64,000 nucleotides of DNA from Limonium bicolor (taxonomy: Eukaryota; Streptophyta; Magnoliopsida; Caryophyllales; Plumbaginaceae): assembly GCA_023374045.1 (NCBI GenBank), contig CM041783.1, forward strand, positions 128,527,503 to 128,591,502, given 5' to 3'. This document shows positions 57,801 to 64,000 of the stretch, piece by piece; the first letter of the stretch is position 1, and each line of letters starts with the position of its first letter. The position numbers were made by a program, and so were the translations under genes. The notes beneath the pieces were generated by a model, which was given only the letters and a program-made list of their open reading frames with translations, did no database searches and was not told the DNA's origin.

Positions 57801-59052
57801 ATAACTAATGGCCTAAAAATGAATCAATGTTTTAGGTTTGTGAATTGGGACCCCGGAGAAGGTTAAACAAACGACGATCGACGGTGAACGGTACAATCTT
57901 TCTTGTGACCTGCTTGCTAACGAGGTGTCCCTCGGCTTGTGTGCTATCTGTTAATTGATGTGACTAAAACAAGATAAAGCATGCTACCGGTATATCTGTT
58001 CTCGTTGTGTATGTGTTATCTTTGCACTAACCCGCGAGACTTGAGATTGTTACTAACCAAGTTTAGTACTTACTGAGTTAAGAATAAGAGTTAAGTTTTG
58101 GTGGTTGTTGGTTAATGCCCGTTAAGGCTTAGCTAGCACATGGTGATTAAGATTTCTACTAACTGGAACTTGAGTGAGGAAACCCGGGACCGAACTCCGG
58201 TCATGCATGCTAAGGAAAGGGGGACGGTATCTGAAGCAGATCCGCCCTCCGCTTAAGGACTTGTCTTCAGACCTGTAGCCTAGGGCCGGTTGCCGGCTCA
58301 GCTACGCTGGACTCCCGTCCAGAGTAGGTGGCATTAAGATGGTGTGGTGGGATCACCTAAATCCCAGGTTCGAATTAAGCTACAACCATTCCCTTCCAGG
58401 AACGGTTTGTATACTGAGATTAAGTTGAGATTAAGATTAAGTAAGTAAGGAACTGAGATTAACGAAATCAGGACTGAGGAGGGGGTTATTAACCCACTTG
58501 ATAAGGGGACGCTTGAGTTGTTCATTGTTTGTGAACTATGCATGTTCATCTGTGGATTATTGTTATTGCACTTCATATCATGCTTGTGTAAGTAATCAAT
58601 TTCCATGCTATCGACAATTAGTCGTCGTAGCCCCGTTAGCTTGGGGGCCATGAGAGGGTGTACCAGCATTCGTGCTGACCCCCTTTGGGGGCTGTTTTTA
58701 CACTTGCAGGTAAGAGACCCATGAGGACGCACCACGAGAGTAGGAGCGGTTAGACTTAGGATGGGATGTTTATTTTGAGTACGGGTTGCGCTTGTACACC
58801 CGTCTGTTTATATTTAAACTGATGTAAGGTTGTGATTATGACTTAGTTACTTGTACTCAGTTGGTTGTTGATATTATGGATGGTGATGTTTGGGTTGGTT
58901 ATGTATTTTGGATAAGTGTTGTAATTGTTAAGGCCGGTATACTCTAATGATCAGACCGTGGCAAGGTCCAGGTGTTGTTATTCCGCTGCGACGAATTCAA
59001 TTAAGTGTTCAGTTTTGCGATAACCACGATTGGCTTTGGATGGGGTGTTACA
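54897..59052 (+). mobile_element. Very long gypsy LTR (4156 bp, right copy)
   Basis: It runs from TGAAATACCCC to GGGGTGTTACA, followed by AAAG and the primer site at 59057. It mirrors 408-4564. No credible gene inside. Confidence 0.8.
57205..57565. repeat. GTCCGACCC array inside the long LTR (right copy)
   Basis: Equivalent to 1885-2235, with one 10-base core fewer in the third unit (near 57385-57405). The minus-strand frames at 57144-57546 are repeat-driven. Confidence 0.85.
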
Positions 59053-59317
59053 AAAGTGGTATCAGAGCGTAGTTACAGTCTGATCAAGAAATACCGGACA
59101 TAACTAACCACCGAGTTAGGATATAAGTTAGGGAATAAGTGATGGGTTAAGGGTGTGAGAAGTTAGAGTGAGTAGAGTCAGATGACCACTAATAAGTGTG
59201 GATCGTCTTTACCGTCTACGGACGTTACAAATTCGTTAACCGAAACAGTGGTGGATACGAATCTAATGTGAGTTATGCTTGTTCAGATGGCAGGACGTCC
59301 TAGAGGAAGCCGAGGTC
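59053..59317 (+). mobile_element. Gypsy leader, primer-binding site and gag start (right copy)
   Basis: TGGTATCAGAGC at 59057-59068 is a perfect initiator tRNA-Met primer-binding site. The gag ATG is at 59287 (MAGRPRGSRG). The frame is broken after about ten codons by the CACTA terminus at 59318. Gag and pol of this element are not in the window. Confidence 0.8.
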
Positions 59318-59468
59318 CACTGGTGGAACGGAACCTTTAATTACGGTCCAAAACCGTGTATAATTACGGTTGTGGACCGTAATCTACGCGGGCGTCAATA
59401 AAGATGGCGACGTCTTTAATTATGGTTTTAAACTGTAATTAAAGGCCCTTTCCGGCCCGCGTGTCATT

Positions 59469-59573
59469 GACTTTACATTACGGTTATTGGTAAAACCGTG
59501 ATCTAAAGTCCTTTGCACGCTCGCGCCAAAGGACTTTAGATCACGGTTTTACCAATAACCGTAATGTAAAGTC
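59469..59573. repeat. Perfect 47-bp foldback (CACTA subterminal)
   Basis: 59469-59515 and 59527-59573 are exact reverse complements, 47 bases each, around an 11-base GC-rich loop (cacgctcgcgc). Each arm contains acggttattggtaaaaccgt, itself a near-palindrome, and atctaaagt. Confidence 0.95.
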
Positions 59574-59575
59574 GA

Positions 59576-59680
59576 CACTTTAGATGACAGTTTTGGCAAT
59601 AACCGTCATCTAAAGTCTTTTGGCGCGCGCGCCCAAAGGACTTTAGATGACGGTTATTGTTAGAACCGTCATCTAAAGTG
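59576..59680. repeat. Second imperfect foldback (CACTA subterminal)
   Basis: cactttagatgac...gtcatctaaagtg outer arms and an inner gtcatctaaagtctttt/aaaggactttagatgac pair surround a gcgcgcgcgc centre. It has the same architecture as the first foldback and lies three bases after it. Such repeats are where CACTA DNA-binding proteins usually act. Confidence 0.85.
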
Positions 59681-59689
59681 TATTTTTTT

Positions 59690-60384
59690 TTATTATTTTT
59701 TTTTACAAATCTACACAATTGCAACAGAGACAGAATTGTAACAGATAAGCAACAGAGGGTAGAAATTGCACAATTGAACCACCTGAATCAAATACCAACA
59801 ACACAAATTCATTCTCTGCGCACAATTGCAATAGAGATAACATCTAATAAAGCACCAGATCGAAAATCTGTAACATATTCAATTGCATATTCAATCTGTT
59901 ACACAATTGCAACAGAGATAACAATTGCAAATTCATTCTCTGCGCACAATTGCAACAGAAATATTCAGTACAATAGCTAGAATCTGTTACAGCAGCAGCA
60001 GCTAGCAATTCATTACAAAAAATATAATCTGTTACAGCAGCAGCAACTAACAGAATCAGAGGGCTACAAAGGTAGCAGTGTAACCTATACATGGTAGATA
60101 CAGCTAGGATGACTCCCAGCATGAAATAGCATAAAACAGAAGCGTAAAACAGTACAAAAACGGTGCAGAAAACTGTAAAAACAAAATCCATGATAGCAGC
60201 ATCAGAGCTAGCTAGTCTACCACTGCATTCTCATAAACATGGCTGCCATGCTCTCTCTGACATGCAACAAGTCGGCAGGAGCATAAGTCTTGAATCTGGC
60301 ATAATGCTCTTTAATCTGCAACAAGAAAAGGAATGGAACACATAATGAGATTAAGATAAAGACACAAAAAATCTGCCGAAAGAA
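59690..60384. repeat. Repeat-rich tail of the CACTA element
   Basis: Dispersed copies of cacaattgcaacagagat (near 59714, 59821, 59902 and 59945), cattctctgcgcacaattgc (twice) and ctgttacagcagcagca (twice) lie where the C-terminal half of the transposase would be expected. No gene is recognised; frames at 59657-60191 follow these repeats. Confidence 0.65.
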
Positions 60385-61898
60385 TTAAATACAAGACAGC
60401 GCCATGCTGTGATCAGTTTTCCCATCGAACTCTTTCGCCATCTTTCGATACTTATGTCCTTTTGGAAGCATTTTTCGGTGGCCCATGTACACGGTTTTCC
60501 CACTATGTTTCAAGCGAATGCTACAAGTGTTTTCACCACAAATCGGACACGCCAACGCCCCCTTGATTGAATAGCCTGAAAGATTACCATAGGCGGGGAA
60601 ATCATTGATTGTGCAGTACAACATAGCACGCAAATTGAAGTCCTCTTTACTGAATGAGTCGTAAACCGTAGCCCCTTCATTCCACAAAAGTTGTAGATCC
60701 TCTATCAAAGGTTGTAGGAATACGTCAATTTTGTTGCCCGGTTGCTTTGGACCAGATATTAACAAAGACAACAAGATGTGTCTTGGTTTCATGCATAACC
60801 ACGGCGGTAGATTGTAAATAACCAAAAGCACAGGCCAGGTACTATGTATGCTACTCAAAGTACTGTAAGGGTTCATCCCATCTGTGCACAAGCCTAGCCT
60901 TAGGTTTTCGGTTCGTTACCAAACTCAGGAAATTTTATGTCTATGTTTCTCCACTGTGGTGCATCAGCGGGATGTCTCAATCTGCCATCCTTTTTCCTGT
61001 GAACTGAATGCCACCGAAGATTCTCTACGTCTTTCTCAATGGAGAACAATCGTCTGAACCTTGGAATGATGGGCAGGTACCACAGTACCTTAGCTGGTGA
61101 ACCTTTCTTACTACCGCTGATGTGAGTTTGTTGTTTCTTATACCGTGACGCTCCACATGCTGAACAGCTTTCAGCAAATTCATCCGATTTCCAAAACAGC
61201 ATGCAACCATTTGGACAAGCATGAATTTTCTGGTACCCCATACCCATTGGGCACATCATTTTTTTGGCTGAGTACGTAGTCGTTGGTATAACGTTGTCCA
61301 CCGGAAGAACGTATTTCAATAGTTCCAGGAGGTCAGTGAAACTTACGTCGCTCCAGCCATGTTTCGCTTTCAAGTTGAATAGCTTGAGGACGACACTCAA
61401 CTTGCTTAACTTTGTAGGGTCACACCCGGGGTACAACGGTGTTTTGGATGAATCCAACAAATTTTCATGCTTGTCTGGCGTGTTAGAGTAATGTCGTTCC
61501 ACATCTTCGAGCATAGTCTCAATGTCATCATCCCAGAAATCTGGCTCAACGTTCGCTGTAACGTCTTCTGGATCACCAGCAACTGTATCATCTCCAAGTT
61601 CTGTTTCTGTGTTTGCCTGACCATTATCCCCTTCGTCAGGCTTAATAACATCGAACGCACTCTGACCATGCCATCGGATTATGTCTTGGAAATCTTTTGT
61701 AAAACCGCGGCGGATCAGATGTTCCTTAATTGTTTCAACGCCGCGATATCTCAGATTGTTTTGGCAGTCGATACACGGACAAAATATGTATCCCTTGTCT
61801 GTAGGTTTCAGATTGTTCGCCAACACCGTGCATAACTTATCAACTCCTTCTAAAAACTTGTCGTCCAAATTTCCGCTGTAAATCCATGAACGTTCCAT
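60385..61898 (-). pseudogene. TNP2-type CACTA transposase, frameshifted and C-terminally truncated
   Basis: The minus-strand frame from ATG 61898 (332 codons) opens MERSWIYSGNLDDKFLEGVD and has the transposase-associated domain (CPCIDCQNN, EHLIRRGF, WHG; residues 1-80). Next come a conserved MCPMGMGYQKIHACPNGC block with a CSACGASRY zinc pair (about 215-260) and PAKVLWYLPIIPRFRRLF (about 270-290). It stops at 60900 after FPEFGNEPKT. Homology continues in another frame from 60891 to 60385 (CTDGMNP, HSTWPVLLVIYNLPPWLCMK, NDFPAYGNLSGYSIKG, CPICGENT). The shift lies in a run of four A residues (minus strand; complement at 60904-60907), so one base is missing or was miscalled. TNP2 proteins usually run several hundred residues further; that part is absent. 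Confidence 0.9.
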
Positions 61899-63430
61899 CT
61901 CCTTCTAGCTATTTATATGAAGGCAGCCATTTCATACCGTCACCCGTGGCAGAGTCTTTACACTTTTGTATCTTATCAACCTAAATCCATCCATGAGTAT
62001 TAAATCCCACCGGTGAACGTGTTTTTAATATGTAATTTATTGAAAATTTCGGCAGCATCTCCCTACAGTTCTTCAAATGCACGATATTATGATATTAATC
62101 AATAATATATGCATTCGAAGAACAATAAAGAGATACTGCTGAAATAATCAATAAAGTACATATTAAAAGCACATTCACACCCTAGGTGTGTGATTTAACA
62201 ATCGCGGACAGTCCTGACAGGGACTGCCGAAGATATACCTCTATTAGGTATATCTTGGGTGGATAACTATGTTTGGTAGTTTGTCAAATATTATATGTAT
62301 ATATATAAATCTTACCTCTGGTAGATGATTAGCCGATGCTAAGACGGTTGAGGTCGGAAGCCTAAATAAAGTCGTAGTCCTGATGCATAAATGAAAAACG
62401 AAAACATTAGAATTCATAAAAAAATCAAGGTTAAATGCTAGCTAAACCGCGGAAAAAAATCCACAGCATCTCCCCTATATTTCTAACGTCTCCAAATCAG
62501 TTTTATCAAAGTCAAATTCGCACGCACCATCTAGAACTGGTAACATACATAAACTTATCTTCAATGATGTATTTAGTTTACAGAAACAGAAGTCTATGTT
62601 TTAAAACTGAAACTGAGGTAGATGTTCCTTCCTTCTGTTATTTAATTCAATCTGTTATATTGGCTAGCCCTTCTCAATGTGTTTATGTCTGAGCTATTAG
62701 GTTCAATAGTTTTTCACTTCTATAAACAGCCCCAACATCTTTCTGTTGCCTCTACTGAACAGATTCACACAGAACTCAAATAGAAATAGAAACTGAAAGA
62801 AAAGAAACAGACAGACAGAGATGGTGTATGACTCCTCTCTGTTGTTCACGTGTTTGAATTCTCAAACCTTTCTAAACAGTCGATCCTGTCAATTTGGTGT
62901 GTTATAAAGTTTCTAACTCAACTAAACCCAAGGCAACTTTTTACAGATGCAGAATTAGTCAGAACCTGATCTGATAGGAAACTGAAGCTGAAATCCAAAC
63001 TGAAATCAAAACAGAAACTGAGTTGTGTTCTTGCTTTCTTCCCTGTCTGTTTTTTTCTTTCAACTGATATACTTCTCCTAACTCCTTACCCAGTTCTGTT
63101 CCATTCATGAAACTGAGATATGCTACAGTTCTGTTCCATTCATTTTTCCGGAATCGGTAATATACTTGAACTTACTTTCTTTCCTGTGGCAGTTTTAAGT
63201 AGTAGCATTTTTAAAACTACACTATTATGTATTAATTGTAATACTAAATGCTAAGAATAAATAAATACAACAGTTTACAGATTGGTTTGCAAAGTTACCG
63301 TAACTAAGCACCGAAGTGGGCAAGTAGTGTAGAAATCAGCCCACGAACTAGGTCGCAATTAACTGTGAATCTGGGCACAAATATATGAACAAGGTTAGAA
63401 CATTTGCCATTACACTCTCAGGATTCGATA
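61899..63430 (-). other. Upstream region of the transposase pseudogene
   Basis: No gene is recognised. It probably holds the 5' untranslated part and introns of the CACTA transcript. Near 62225-62270 there is a short inverted pair atatacct...aggtatat. A/T-rich elsewhere, with gaaact/ctgaaac phrases repeated through 62580-63120. Confidence 0.5.
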
Positions 63431-63439
63431 CAAACGAGG

Positions 63440-63660
63440 TTAGAACTTGCAATCGAAATGCATGTATATGAACAAAGTTAGAAAAAAAACGACAATCAAT
63501 CGATCACATACCCAATATGCGATAGAGACGTCGACGGTGAGACCAGTGGTAGATGGGTGGTGACCGGCGGCGATGGGAGTGACAAAGGTGGTGGGAGCGA
63601 CGGCGGCGATGGCCGTTAGCAAGGTGACGGGAGAGAGGAGGCGATTTCAGTGAGGAAGAT
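63440..63660 (-). other. GC-rich possible first-exon segment
   Basis: On the minus strand from about 63622 a GC-rich frame reads MLTAIAAVAPTTFVTPIAAG and runs to IAYW just before gtatgtg, a plausible splice donor (63509-63515 complement). Base composition is sharply different from the surroundings. It could be the 5' exon of the CACTA transcript or captured host sequence. I do not recognise the peptide. Confidence 0.3.
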
Positions 63661-63722
63661 AGCGCGAAAGAGAAGAAGAGTTACTATGAGTAGAGTGTGC
63701 AGAGTGTAGGTAAATGTTTAAA

Positions 63723-63810
63723 TGGACTTTAGATTACGGTTTACATGTAAACCGTAAACTAAAGTCACACTTTACATGACGGTTCCCAAAAAAACCGTAA
63801 TCTAAAGTGT
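63723..63810. repeat. CACTA subterminal-type repeats
   Basis: gactttagattacggtttac and gtaaaccgtaaactaaagtc form a foldback at 63724-63765. A second pair, acactttacatgacggtt/aaccgtaatctaaagtgt, follows to 63810. The actttag/ctaaagt motif is the same as at 59469-59680, which ties both ends of this stretch to one element family. Confidence 0.8.
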
Positions 63811-64000
63811 AACGAAATTAAAAAAAAAAGCGCGATAATTAATTGGCATATGTTGGGTTTCAAACATAGGTAACACATTAATACAAAGTTTTTATTAATC
63901 TAAAATACACTGGTAAAACGACGTCGTTAACCGTAATCTAAAGTGTAATGAAATTAAAAAAATAGCGCGATAATTATTTGGCTTATGTTGGGTTTCAAAC
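63795..64000 (+). repeat. 136-bp direct tandem repeat at the window edge
   Basis: ccgtaatctaaagtgtaac...gggtttcaaac at 63795 recurs at 63931 with few changes and is cut by the window end. The unit contains acactggtaaaacgacgtcg at 63907, resembling a CACTA terminus. Confidence 0.8.

Larger units (their letters stand above)
30232..59459 (-). repeat. Right arm of giant palindrome
   Basis: This is the reverse complement of 1-20540, plus an extra 8.68 kb retroelement (31866-40540 with one target-site copy). Without it the arm is about 20.55 kb, matching the left arm. Both arms share the same nested order of elements, including junctions between unrelated elements. The duplication therefore copied an already nested locus and is not independent insertion of the same families. 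Confidence 0.95.
59318..64000 (-). mobile_element. CACTA (En/Spm) transposon, incomplete at window edge
   Basis: It begins CACTGGTGGAACGGAACC next to the gypsy gag start, and continues with subterminal foldback repeats of an accgt(a/c)atctaaagt motif. A TNP2-type transposase pseudogene on the minus strand and more subterminal-type repeats near 63723-64000 follow. The transposase points towards 59318, so this is the 3' end. The other terminus (reading ...ACCAGTG) is not seen, so target duplication and full length are unknown. The inserted site reads GAGGTC before the terminus. A second CACTGGT at 63908, in the same orientation, may mean two nested elements. Confidence 0.8.

Noticed and set aside
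1..59459. Palindrome as a pure assembly or sequencing fold-back
   Set aside because: The arms differ by an 8.7 kb insertion with target duplication, by array unit number and by scattered bases. This remains to be proven with spanning reads.
59657..60191. Frames of 107 and 115 codons on opposite strands
   Set aside because: They follow CAATTGCAACAGAGA and CAGCAGCAG repeats in the CACTA tail; no domain is recognised.

Overview
This window looks like heterochromatic, retrotransposon-packed DNA from a flowering plant, probably a eudicot with a large genome. I see no ordinary cellular gene, tRNA or rRNA. Everything I can identify is a transposable element: Ty3/gypsy elements of the Tat/Ogre type (LTRs running TGTTATACCC...GGCTCACA, with a tRNA-Arg-like primer site), gypsy LTRs with a tRNA-Met-type primer site, a degenerate Ty1/copia element resembling Sireviruses, and a CACTA (En/Spm) DNA transposon.

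The dominant structure is a giant imperfect palindrome. Bases 1-20540 return in reverse complement at 30232-59459, separated by a 9.7 kb spacer (20541-30231). The outer end of the palindrome may lie beyond base 1. Reading the left arm inward there are: a CACTA terminus (1-142); the leader, gag start and a 4.16 kb LTR of a gypsy element (143-4564); the 3' part of a Tat/Ogre-like element with tandem arrays and a 2.04 kb 3' LTR (4565-8868); two related gypsy LTR pieces facing each other (8869-10740); an unresolved repeat (10741-11823); and a Sirevirus-like copia element (11824-20540). The copia gag is split by a solo Tat/Ogre LTR flanked by a 5-bp duplication. Its pol block lies inverted relative to gag and to an env-like ORF.

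The spacer holds a Tat/Ogre-like element (20541-28437) whose 5' LTR is cut exactly at the palindrome junction. Beyond it is the rest of the copia env-like ORF, which only the right arm keeps intact.

The right arm is longer because an 8675-bp non-autonomous Tat/Ogre-like element (31866-40540) sits inside its copia pol. It has near-identical LTRs and a perfect ATGTC target duplication. The left arm preserves the empty site, so the insertion came after the palindrome formed. This also argues against a simple assembly fold-back.

Outside the palindrome, 59460-64000 continues the CACTA element. It carries foldback subterminal repeats, a TNP2-type transposase pseudogene (frameshifted, C-terminus missing) and a 136-bp tandem repeat at the window edge.

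The inferred order of events is: copia insertion, inversion of its pol block and nesting of the solo LTR; Tat/Ogre-like element; long-LTR gypsy element inside that; CACTA element inside the gypsy gag; inverted duplication; then the recent insertion in one arm. The protein-coding remnants are broken, so the region is best read as a TE graveyard with one recent arrival.
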